Source: Tridacna crocea (Eukaryota > Mollusca > Bivalvia > Cardiida > Cardiidae). From it: 64,000 nucleotides of DNA. Each line of letters begins with the position of its first letter. The first letter of the stretch is position 1. The position numbers and the translations under genes are program-made. Of the stretch, positions 1 through 12,700 are shown one piece after another. Below the pieces are notes generated by a model, which was given only the letters and a program-made list of their open reading frames with translations, made no database searches and had not been told where the DNA came from. Location: positions 25,565,673 through 25,629,672 of the forward strand of contig OX031070.1 of NCBI GenBank assembly GCA_943736015.1, read 5' to 3'.

Positions 1-19
1 TTGAGAAATTTAATGTTTC

Positions 20-240
20 TTAACTCTTAACCAGACGAAACAATCTTAGCTATGTCCAAATTGAAAGCATTTGCAGACAACAATATCAATGTGACACAAA
101 TTTTTGTTTGAAAGGGTAGAAAAAATTGTGGAAAAAGGACAGAATGCTTTTACCAGTACTTTCTTTTGTCAGACAATGTTTTCAAAAGGCTAGCTTCTTT
201 CCCAAGGTCGTTCAAAGTCCAGATTGTGTGGTAAGAGGTT
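20..240 (-). repeat. THP-A copy, degraded
   Basis: Minus orientation. The palindrome is worn (GGACAGAATGCTTTTACCAG) and the right terminus has lost its TTAA. Confidence 0.6.
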
Positions 241-364
241 TCTTTAACTCTCTGGTAACTCCTATCAGACCAAAAATTGTCATACATCTAAATTCATTTT
301 TGAAAAGAATTAAAGCAGTATACAAGAAGTCATTAGGAATCCTCTTTGCTCAGCAAAAAGATTG

Positions 365-549
365 TACACTTGTGCAGACGACAAAATAAAAGTGACTGAA
401 AAATTAAAATTTGATTTGGGAAGGGTAAAGAACAATGTGGGAAAAGGAGAAAATGCTGGTTACCAGCATTTTCTCCTTTTCTCACAGTGTTTTCAAAAGG
501 CTTCTTTCACAGGGTCGTTAAAAGTCGGGATTGTGTGGTGAAGGGTTAA
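365..549 (-). repeat. THP-A copy, left end missing
   Basis: Palindrome intact; right terminus GAAGGGTTAA. Ends 27 bp from CD109-like exon 14. Confidence 0.75.
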
Positions 550-575
550 ACACAGAATAACGGGCTCAATCTTAC

Positions 576-725
576 ATCTCCTTGCTCGATGTCATTTCCA
601 GTAGCCATGAGTAGTACACTTTGGTCCACAGCCAGGATATTGACCAATGATTGTGGGTTGGTTGTAACATCAAGTCCAATTTTTTCACCTGGTTCAGCCT
701 TAGTTTTGTTGAACTTCAAAGAAAC
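576..725 (-). CDS. CD109/TEP-like exon 14 (last exon in window; AVDQSVLLM)
   Basis: 50 complete codons: VSLKFNKTKAEPGEKIGLDV through LAVDQSVLLM to GD. Donor GTAAGA at 575. The acceptor CCAAAG lies 13 bp from the terminus of an AACAAGAG-type repeat (739-1811), whose CTCTTGTT complement forms much of the pyrimidine tract. Confidence 0.9.
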
Positions 726-3700
726 CTTTGGAAAATGAAACAAGAGCGGCAAATTGTCGCAAGATACGCCCGTCTTACCCCAAGTTGTAAAGCTGGGGCA
801 TGCACCGGACAAAATTCAAGTATGAAAAACGACAAAGGGCAATAACTCAAAAATTAAGCAAGCAGGAGTTGTGATTTCTGTGCACTGCACTCCCCATCGA
901 GTCTATCCACCCATGAAATTTCATAACCCTAGCTAGTACAGTTTTGGAGATATGCTTCGGACAAAAATCAAGTATGAAAAACGACAAAGGGCAATAACTC
1001 AAAAATTAAGCAAGCAAGAGTTATGATTCCTGTGTACTGCACTCCCCCTCGGTGAGATCTATCCACCCATGAAATTTCATAACCCTAGCTACTATTGTTT
1101 TGGAGATATTCACCGGACAAAATTCAAGTATAAAAAACGACAAAGGGCAATAACTGAAAAATTAAGAAAGCAAGAGTTATGATTCTTGTGCACTGCACTC
1201 CTCCTCAGTAAGATGTATCCACCCATGAAATTTCATAACCCTAGCTACTATAGTTTTGGAGATATGCTCCAGACAAAATTCAAGTATGAAAAACAACAAA
1301 GGGCAATAACTCAAAAATTAAGCAAGCAAGAGTTATGATTCTTGTGCACTGCACTCCCCCTAAATGAGATCTATCCACCCATGAAATTTCATAACCCTAG
1401 CTAGTATAGTTTTGGAGATATGCTCCGGACAAAATTCAAGTATGAAAAACAACAAAGGGCAATAACTCAAAAATTAAGCAAGCAAGAGTTATGATTCCTG
1501 TGCACTGCACTCTGCCTCGATGAGATCTATCCACCCATGAAATTTCATAACCGTAGCTAGTATAGTTTTGGAGATATGCTCCGGACAAAATTCAAGTATG
1601 AAAAACAACAAAGGGCAATAACTCAAAAATTAAGCAAGCAAGAGTTATGATTCCTGTGCACTGCACTCCGCCTCGATGAGATCTATCCACCCATGAAATT
1701 TCATAACCCTAGCTTGTATAGTTTTGGAGATATGCTCCGGACAAAGAACTGGATGCCGCCCGCCCACCACGGGTGATCCCATAATACGTCCCGTCTTCGA
1801 CGGGCGTATAAAAAATCTTTAAAGTCTGTATGGTTCATAACAGGACAAAAAGATTTCAGGTCTTTACAAACTGAAAGTACTTGCATACAACATATAAAAT
1901 GTGGCCAATGTCTTCTTTTGCTACAATGTTTTCAAAAACCTATTCTCTCTCAGTGATGACTTGCCTTTGCCAAGGTAAAACATTGTGGGAAATGGAGAAA
2001 ATGATCTTCAGCCATACTTACTCAAAAGCTTCCTTTCTTAGATTCTTTCAATTCTTTACCAAACGACAAAATTTTGGACTAGTCCAAATTGAAAGCATTT
2101 GCAGATGACAAAATTAAAGTGACTGAAAATTTGAAGTTTGTTTTGTTAGGGGTAGAAAACATTGTCGTCAAAAGTAGGGACTGTGTGGTAATCGGTTAAA
2201 ACATGTGATAATTTGGTAAAGGGTTAAAAGAGTAATACCCCTGGACTTCTAAGCCCCTCTCTATACACTTTTGCAGACAGTGTAGACCAAGATCAAAAGT
2301 GTAAAGAATGTGCTGTATGATTTTGAGTGTCCAATACAGAAAGATACTTTCTGCAAATAGAAAAGATGTAATCCCAATGTATGGGTTAATTTTCACTATT
2401 GGCTGGAAATATTCAGTTAAATCATTAGACAGATTTGTTTTTTCTTAACCCATTATCACTCAATGACATCTTTTAATGCTCCTGGGGAAGAAACCTTTTG
2501 AAAACATTGTGGGAAAAGGAGAAAATGCTGGTAACCAGCATTTTCTCCTTTTCCCACAAAGTTTTCTACCCTATCAAAGCCAAATTGCACCATTTGAACC
2601 ACTTTGAAATTGTTGTCTGCAAATGCTTTCAATTTGGATAGGTCTAAAATTTTGCTGTGTGGTAATGGGTTAAACAATCAAGTGTTTAAACAACCCTAAT
2701 GAAGAAGGCTTTTGATAAAATCATGTGGAAAACAAGAACTTGCTTGTAACCGCTTATGCTACCTAACCTGAACACATAACTTGGTCAAAATTACCTTGTT
2801 TTTAAACATATTTGCTCCATGGTAGATGTTGAAATACATGGAGTCTGCATTCCAGTCCTGTAGTTCACCAAAATAGTACACAACTATCTGAGCATACGGG
2901 TCCATTTCCTCTGTAACAGTTATGGTCAGATTTGTTGACTTGACTGGTAGACTGCTGGAGATTGGGATCTCTCCAAATGTTACAATTCTGTTGCTAGCTA
3001 GAACCTGAAGAAACAGAGATATAGACAGGAATTGCTAGGATGACATGCATTGTTTATCAGCTTGGTTTGGTCAGTATCTTGCAACAAAAATTTAGCTCAA
3101 CACAAAAGGCCTACTGGTTCTTCCTAAACTACATATGTACACTGTTATAATTTCTATGTATGTTTGGCTTTTTAACCCTCTTCCGCATTGCAAAAGTTTT
3201 AAAAAGACCTAATTGAAAAGCATAATTATGCAGATAACAAATCAAAAGTGACCAAAAAAATTGAAATTTATCTCTGAAGGTGTTGCAAACCTTGAGAGAA
3301 AAGGACAAAGTACTGGTTTCCAGCACTTTCTTCTTTTACAAAATATGTTTTCAAAAGAATCCTTCACGGTTTCGTGTGGTACAGGTTAATTGTTAAAAAA
3401 CATAACGACAAAATGTGAATCTGGTCAGGATGAACAATGTAACCTTTTATTAATATGCTTTCAAATACAATTCAAAATGTGTAATACAAAAATAGCACAA
3501 AAAGGGATCATCTGAGCCAATCCTTCAGTAAGTCAGTGAGCTTAATTATAATGAGTCATGCTCTGGCAAAATGGGGTCTAACGCATCTGTGGGAATACCC
3601 ACTGGGGTTCGATTTAATTTAGAATCATTGCATGTATTTAACCTAATAAATAACATGGTAATCAAGGCAAAATAGACTCACTTTGTTACAGACGGTTGTA

Positions 3701-6700
3701 ATTCTTATCACGAACGTCATTGGCTCCATGATTGAATGTTATAAATCAGAATACTGCATTTTACCAAGCAAGTCATCATAAAATGATGGATCCATAAACT
3801 CATTTTCTATTGTGATAGCCTGAATCATGAGGTACTCTCATCATTTAACCCTTTACCTGATATGCCAATTTGAGGCTCTTCCATTTCAGCAGAAAATAAA
3901 GATATGATGTCAAAAATATGGACAAATGAGGATACAAATATCTGATTGAGTGGAAAACATTGTGAAAAAGGAGAAATTGCTTGTTATGAGCAATTTCTCC
4001 TTTTCCCACAATGTTTTCAAAAGCTGTCTGTTTTTAATACATCAAAATGTGTACCTATGGAGTAAAGGGTAAACATGCAGAAAATTGACCAATCCAAGAA
4101 AGGCTTTGATTCAGGTCACCTTGCGTAGATTGCACAAGCACATATCATATGGGCTGGTACTTTCTGCAGAAGCATTAAGCCTCTTTTCACAGAGCATGGC
4201 TCTAATGTAATGGGTTAATGCTTTAAGCTTAACCCTTTACTCAATAGATACTCATCTCTATGCATTGCTTGTAGGAGCCTTTGGAAAACATTGTGGCAAA
4301 AGGTGAAATTGCTCGTGAAGAGCAATTTCACTTTTTGTCACAATGTTTTCTATGCTATTAAAAGGTGTCATATACACATAAGAAATGGCTTCATCCTTGC
4401 TGTTATTTAGGATCAATTAGAGATACCATAGAAATGCCTTATGGGGTAAAGGGTTGACAACAAAGTTTAAGACTTTTCTATTTAAAGCACAAAATGTCAT
4501 GTGACCCTAATAGCAGGATTGATTGCTGGCAGAGTAGAAAACATAGGAATAGGAGTAAATTCTGGTTATCAGTATTTTCCCCTTTTCTCACAATGTTTTC
4601 AAAAGCCTTTGTCCTCATGCTCATATAAATATGTGTTTAATAATTGATTGGGAAAAGGATAAAAAACAGGCTTACCATATATGTAAGATTGTACAGCAAC
4701 ACCTGATCAGACTGTATATTGAATACTAGGTCTTCCCCGATCTGTAAAAAATACATTTACTGTAAGTTTTATTGTCATAATGTTTCTTAGAATGATATAT
4801 TATCTCTTTACCAAACGACAAAATTTTGGACTAGCCCAAATTGAAAGCATTTGCAGACGACAAAATTACCTGCATTTTCTCCTTTTCCCACAATTTTTTC
4901 TAAAGGCCTTTTTCTCAGGGTCGTTAAAAGACAGGGTTGTGTGGGTAAAGAGTTATCTAAAGCTGCAGGTAACTCAAAATAATACTGATACTGATACTGG
5001 AAGTTTTAATTTTCATCAAGTTTAATCCATTTACTTTAACCCATAACCACACAATCCCTACTTTTGACACCCCTGAGAAAGAAGCCTTTTGAAAACACTG
5101 TGGGAAAAGGAGAAAATGCTGGTGACCAGCATTTTCTCCTTTTCCCACAGTGTTTTCTACCCTTCCCAGGACAAATTTCAATTTTTCAGTCACCTTGAAT
5201 TTGTTGTCTGCAAATGCTTTCAATTTGGACCAGTCTAAAATGTTGTCATGTGGTAATGGGTTAACCCTCTGCCAAGTTTCAACCATTCTGAGGAAGAAAA
5301 CTTCTGTTAACAAACATTTTCTCTTTTTACAACTGTGTTGTCTACCCTCTCAAGGTTGAAATAAATAGTTTGAGTAACATTAAATTTGTCATGTGCAAAT
5401 ACTTTGGACTGGTCAAAATATATGCTGTGTGTACAGTTAAATCTATCAGTGGTTGTTTCACATTGAATGTAAGAAAGTTTTAACTTAGTTCAAATAATTA
5501 TATTTTATTTTAACCCTTTATCAAATGACAAAATCTTAGACTGGTCTAAAGTGAAAGCACCTGTAGACGACACAATAATTGTAACTCAAAAATTGAAATT
5601 TGTTTCCAGCAGGGTAAAAAACATTGTGGGAAGAGGAGAAAATGCTGGTAACCAGCATTGTCTCCTTTTCCCATAATGTTTTCAAAAGGCTTCTATCTTG
5701 GGTCGTAAAAGCCAGGGATCGTTCGGTAAAGGGTTAAATCGATTGAGAAACAAGTTCTAACAACTTATACTAATCTCTCTCGATTAAAGGGTTTTTTTTT
5801 CTGAAATCATATTTCAAAGTCATGTTGGTAACTTTTTCTTTCTTGCAGCACAGCATGTTTGAAAACATTAAAGCAAACTTAGACAACGCTTGTGACTAGC
5901 ATTAATCCTTTATCATCAATCTCAAGTTTTAATGATCCTGAAGAAGTTGGTTCAGAAACACTGTGGGAAAAGGGGAAATGCCAGTAACCAGTATTTTTTC
6001 CCACTTTTCTCACAATGTTTTCTACCCCTTCCAAATAAGAGTAGAATATAATTTATTGCCTGCAAATGCTTTCAATTCTAAATGGTCTGAAATGTTTTGT
6101 CAGGTAAAAAGTTAACAGAAAAAATGTCTTACCACTGGTGTAGATAGCATGTTGATCTGGATACTGTTGGAAGCTGCAGGGTGTGAGGTTATTCTTGGGA
6201 CATTCAAAACTGTTTTAAAACCTTTGTAGAGAATCTGTAAAGAAAGGGAGTCAAAGTGAAGTTCAGTATGTCTAGTAAAAAATCATAATTATTTTGTCAA
6301 AATAAAGTTTTGTGTGTGTTCAGTTTTCTATGTTCAGATTTGCTAAAATTATACAATGCCAGACAAAAACAGCAGTCTGACACGTGCAAAAACTTATCTA
6401 GATCTGTGACAAGTATACTTACGAAAGAAAAGTTAGTTTTCATCACTTTCAACAATATCTACGTAATATCTCTTTGACAGCTTAGTCATCAGTGGGCAAA
6501 GGAGAAAATAATGGTTCCCAACGTTTTATCTGCATAGATTTCAAATGTGCACTTGAACCAGACCAAATTTGTCATTTGCAAATGATATCAATTTGGACAA
6601 GTTTAAGGTTTTGATGGTAAGGAGTTAATCACTAACCCATGCAGGACTAGTCTATATTTACAGAAATAATCCTGGGCCCGTTTTCACCAACCATTCTTGA

Positions 6701-9700
6701 GATTATTCTTAGTCTTACTCTCAAAGGTTTTCTGTATTTTTAAGTAACACAACTTCTGATTGGCTAAACCGCATGGTTTAGCCAATCAGAAGTTGTGTTA
6801 CTTACAATGTAGAAAATTCTGGAGAACAAGACAAAGAATGTTCTTAAGAATGAATACAGACCCAGGTCTAAAACTTTACCTCAAGGTGAAGGGCCTCAGC
6901 ATATTCTGGAATGTCAAGGTCTAGGTCCAATACACCTGTAGGGGGAGGAGCAAATGTTTGTTCTGGCAGGGCTCTCTCTCTGAGATTATGAGTGTCCTTG
7001 TCATGGAACTGAACATAGGTCAGTAATCTTACATCCTTGGTGGCTGACATCACAGGTCTACCATCAGCTTGTGTCAAAGTCACCTGGAAAAACAAATGAA
7101 AACAGTAATCAGGAAAACCAAGGTGATCCTTTATCATTTACTGAAATTAGATCTTGACAAAAAGGCAAAACTTCAGAACCATCAAAACTGAAAATTTGCA
7201 GGCAACAAAGTAGATGTGGCAAAAATATCGAGAGGTTTGTGAAAAGAGAAAAAAATGCTAAATTAATAACCACTGAACTATCTACTGACTTACCTGTGCC
7301 TTGTAATTTAATCCTGCTTTGAAATAGCTTGGGTTGTCAGAGGCAAACTTCACAATGAATGGTTTTTCATAGAAAATGGTAGATCCACTATCATTTCTGG
7401 TCAAATTATTTATACTCTCTTTCACACTGACTGTGACCTTCAAGTGGTAACCTTGTAGACCTTTCAGTAACGGCACATGGGTGTTTGGATTGACCTCGTT
7501 GGCAATTCTGTCCAGTGGTATTGTGACCTCTACCTCACCATCAATCTGTAGCCAAAAGCATCCGCATAAATAAATTACAGCTTGAAACACCAAACAGTAG
7601 CATTTTTCATAGATTTTTAACTGCAGGATCATTGTAATGGCCAAAACATATTAACTGTCAACTGAAGCATCAGTCCTTGTCGACATATTTTTCGGGACTA
7701 CACTAAAAAAGGCAGTGTACATCAAAACAAGAGGGCCATGATGGCCCTGTATCGCTCCACTGGCTTTTTAACCCTTTACCACACAAATTCAAGTGTTCAT
7801 GACCATGAAAAAGAGGGCTTTCAAAAACAATGAACACTGTCAGGCAGTACAAGCAGGTTAATTCATTAGCATGAAAGGTAAAATCTTTGGAAAAATAAGC
7901 TGAATGATAGAAACCTTACTCTGAATTTATTATTCACCTCATGTGAGCATAACTATTAGCATCAAAATGAATCACACTTGAAAACAGAATATTTTCTATC
8001 AAAAAACTTATTTTCTAGCACCAATCATGTATAAATGTAATTTGATAATCAAGGGAGGTAAATAGTACCAAACTTTATCTTTCATAAAAAGAGTTATTTC
8101 CCTTGATTAATGTTTAAATTGAAGTGATTATATTTTGAAGCCCATGTTAAACTTGTGATCCCTGGATGGAGCCAATTTTGACCCCAGACTTACAATATGA
8201 AACTAGAATGTGTGGTTATAAACACATAGATTTTTGAATCTTGCCCAATAAAAAGCCCTGTAAAACAAGTTTGCCTAATAAAAGGCCCTGTAAAATATGT
8301 GACCCATGAGACAGGTTTATAAAGCCAATGTAAAACTTGTGACCCCTGGGGTGGGGTCAAACTTCATCCCCAAAGTTAAAATTTGGGCCCTCTTGGTAGA
8401 GGCCCATTAGATAAAGCTACATGCAAAATTTGGTAGCCCTAGGCCTTATGGTTATGTACAAGTAGATTATTAAAGTTTCTCTATATAAGCCCATGAAAAA
8501 CTTGTGACCCCCTGTGACGGGGCTAAATTTGACCCCAGGGCTATAATTTGGGCACCCTTGGTAGAGACCCCCTAGATAAAGCTACATGCAAAATTTGATA
8601 GCCCTAGCCCTTATAGCTAGGTGCGAGAAGATTTTGAAAGTATTCCCTACAGAAGCCCATGTAAAATTTGTTACCCCTCGGAGTGGGGCCAAATTTGACC
8701 CCTGGGCTATAAGTTGGACACCCTTGGTAGAGGTCCACTAGATAAAGCTACATGCCGAATTTGGTAGCCCTAGGCCCTATGGCTAGGTAGAAGAAGAATT
8801 TTAAAGTTCTCCCTATATAAGCCCATGTAAAACTTGGTACCCCCGGGGCGGGGCCATTTTTGACCCCTGGGCTATCATTTGGACACTCTTGGTAGAGGTC
8901 CATTAGATAAAACAACATCCCAAATTTGGTAGCCCTAGGCCCTATGCCTAAGTAGAAGAGGAGTTTTAAAGTTCTCCCTAAATAAGCCCATGTAAAACTT
9001 GTGACCCCCGGGGCGGGGCCAATTTTGACCCCAGGGCTATAATTTGAAGAAACTTGGTAGAGGTCCACTAGATAAAGCTACATGCCAAATTTGGTAGCCC
9101 AAGGCCTTACGGTTTCAGACAAGAAGATTTTTAAAGATTTTCAAAATTTTTCAATTTTGTTGCCATGGCAACCAGAGTTTTTGAAGGAATTAAATTCTTT
9201 CAAGAAATTCTGAAGAGGACTATGGCAGGATCATTTCTGTGAAGTTTCATCAAAATTGGATGGGTAGTTTCAGAGAAGAAGATGTTTAAAGAAAAAGTTA
9301 ACGCACGCACGGACGCACGCACGACGGACAACGGGCCATGACATAAGCCCGCTGGCCTTCGGCCAGTGGAGCTAACCAAACTGCACAAAGAGACACGATC
9401 TGATCTTACATGTACACTATCTACTACGAACATATTGGCTTGAAACAACCTAAAACTGCTAAAATTTTTAGGTATTGGGGTGATGTTGTCTGACTGCAAA
9501 TTTGATATTTGTTTTTCTCCTTAACTCTTTCCCAAACAAGCCCTGGTTTTTACGTGTCTGCAGTACAAGTCTTAAGAAAACACTGCGGGAAAAGGAGAAA
9601 TTGCTCATAAGGAGCAATCTCTTCTTTTCCCACAGTGTTTTCTGGCCTATCAGAAAACTTTCTGCCATTCTCATCAAATTCAAAACTGTCATCTGAAAAC

Positions 9701-12700
9701 ACTTTGAGTTTGGAACGGTCTAAAATTTGTCATTTGGGAAAGGGTTAGTATGTGCAGCCAAAAAACTAAATGTAACTCAAATAACAAGAGCTGTCTGTGA
9801 AATGGAAAATAAACAAACATGTTGACAGTGCTGAGGTCACCAGGCTAATTAGTGTCAGAGACCTAACTTACATTGACAGTGGTTTGAAGCATGTCCTCAT
9901 CACCGTGATATTTCCAGGGACTGTACGGGTAGTCCAGGTCAGCCCGCACTAACACTGTGCCTTCTACAGGTTTCCCATAGGTATACCTACAATCAAGCCA
10001 TTGTTTTCTTTAATCATTCAATAGCTAAGCATCACTAGGTATGCAGATTAAGATCAGACTGCCCAAATAGTACAGTTTGATCTTACATCTTTATTGTCCC
10101 ATAATGTGAGATTCTATTGGGAAAAAGTAGTGAATTGCTTTATAATGCTTTTTAATAATAGCCTACACTATTCATAAATTCACTTTGCAGTAAAGAGTTA
10201 ATACGAAATTAATAAAGAACCCCTAAGACTTTTTCTATCAGGAAGCAGACCACTTTTGAAAACATTGTGACAAAAGGAGAAATTGCTTGTTAGCAACTAA
10301 CAATGTATTAAACCTTAATTCATGCAGATGATTCCTCCTGTGACTCAATTGCAACATGACTGGGTTTAACACTGCATTCAACAAGTTTGTTTGAGATGAT
10401 GCTCACCAAGGCGGCCAGCATAAAGTTGAACAAGAGCATCGTAATGTAGGTACTAACTCTCAGATGCAGTAGCTCTTAGTATGATTTGTCAGTAAAAAGT
10501 CAAATCTGTTTTTGGTAGGGTAGAAAACATTGTGAGAAAAGGGGAAAATACTGGTTACTAGCATTCTCTCCTTTTCTCTCATTGTTTTCAAACGGATTTT
10601 TTCTTAGGGACGTTAAAAGTTGGATTGTGCTGCATGTTACTGCATGAGGAAATCAAAATTAGCCCTGATGGAAAGAGTATAACTCAAATGATGAAACTGG
10701 CCTTTGAAATGGTAGAAAACATGGTTCGATAGACGAGGAGACAATGATGGTTTTTGGACACTTTTAAAATCCTTCATCATACGGGTCATTGAAATGCAGG
10801 ACTGTTGGGTAAAGGTTTGAGTACATACAAGAGGTAAGATAAGATTGACTTACGTGGCTTTTACAGTAACTTTGACGTCTTTATCAGAAGTTAAAACATA
10901 TGGGGGCATTTTCAAGTCAACATCGAATTTTGGCAGAACTGAAAATGAAATAAAGTGATGATAAGTGTACACAAAATAATGCCCCGAGTCAGTAATAATT
11001 GCTTGGTTGGTTTTGTTACTCCCCTCTAAGTTTTAGTCTAATAAGAGGTAATGTTGAAATTATGATAATTTTAAACATGTGAGCCATGGCATACTCTGAC
11101 CAAATAGGGCTTAACTCTTTACCAAACGACAAAATTCTAGACTTGTTTAAATTGAAAGCACTTTCAGATGACAAAATAAATGTAAATGAAAACTTGAACT
11201 TTGTTTCCAGCGGGGTAGAAAACATTTTGGGAAAATGAGAAAATGCTGGTTGCCAGCATTTTCTCCTTTTCCCACGACGTTTTCAAAAGGCTTTTATCTC
11301 AGGGTTGTTAAAAGTGGGGATCATGTGGTTCAGGGTTAATGCATCTCAGAGATGAATTATAATATGCAAGTCATCACTTAATTGTGGTGAAGATCAGAAC
11401 ATATGGTTAAATGTATCTTGAAAAATCAGGATTAAATAACTTTTTCATGCATTGAACAACAAAAGAGAAACTTTCTCCTCCCCTCTCACCATGTTTCACT
11501 TAATCATTTCCCATACCCAGAAATTCAGGATCAATGTGGACCCCTCACCCAATATACAGCTTTGTATATCCTTCCTTTATTTGGGGCCAACAAAAGGACA
11601 GAAACCCAATCTTTTCTCTTTTACTAAACAACCCCTCGCTTAATGATTCAAAAGTGCATGGTGGGAAAAAGAGAACATGCTAGTAACAAGAATATTTTCC
11701 TTTCTGCACAATGTCTTCTAATCTTTAACTCATTACCAAACCACAATATTCTAATCTTGTCCAAACTGAAAGCATTTGCAGATGACAAAATAAAAATGAC
11801 TGAAAATTTGAAATTTGTTTTGTGAAGAGTAGAAAACATAGTGGGAAAAGAAAAAATTGATGATTATTAGCATTTTCTCTTTTTCCAACAATGTTTTCCT
11901 AAGGCTTCTTTCTCAGGGTCTTCAAAAGTATAGATTGAGTGGTAATTGGATTACAGACCAATCTGTATAAATAGGAAAGGAAACAACAGTATGTAACACA
12001 ATGATGGAAAAAAAAAAGGGGGGCAGGCAAAGGCACAATTACTAATTGCGGTGGTCTTCAAAGCTGCTTAACATAAATATAAGATGGAGTACTTTAAGGA
12101 GAAACTGGTTCTGTTTGTTTGTGACTTTCATACACACATGATAATACCTACCATACTTTTCAACTTCGAAGATTTTTCTGTGGAAGGACGCCTGAAATAA
12201 TTAGACATTGAACAAGCAATCAATATATTATCTGGTTTACATTCATCAACCTGCCAAACTGTTTTTAACTCATTACCACACGAGAAAATTTTGGACTGGT
12301 CCAAACTGAAAGCATTTGCAGACGACAAAATAAAGGTGATTAAAATATAGAAATTGGTTCTGGGAAGGGTAGAAAACACTGTGGGAAAAGAAAAAAATGC
12401 TGGTTACCAGCATTTTCTCCTTTTCCCATAGTGTTTTCAAAAGGCTTTTTTCTCAGGGGCATCAAAAGTAGGGATTGTGTGCTAATGGGTTAACCCTTTA
12501 CCACATAGTGACAACTTTTAACTGAAGGAGAAGCCTTTTCAAAACAGTGGTAAAAGGAGAAAATGCTGGTAACCAGCATTTTCTCCTTTTCCCACCAAGT
12601 TTTCTACCCTATCAAAGCAAAATTGCACCATTTGAGCTACTTTGAAATTGTCATCTGCAAATGCTTTCAATTTGGATAGGTCTAAAATTTTACTGTGGGG

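Noticed and set aside
126-389. 87-codon open frame at the left edge
   Set aside because: Lies across THP-A copies; no motif and no splice context.
739-1811. CRISPR-like array (regular ~157-bp direct repeats)
   Set aside because: Units are long, contiguous and without unique spacers, in a eukaryotic intron, with transposon-like ends.
4957-5313. 118-codon open frame and many similar ones
   Set aside because: They run through THP palindromes and share their translated hairpin ([16 protein letters not shown]-type peptides); this is repeat sequence, not a gene family.
7145-7260. Another THP copy
   Set aside because: Only weak, scattered similarity (TTTGCAGGCAACAAAGTAG); not enough to call.
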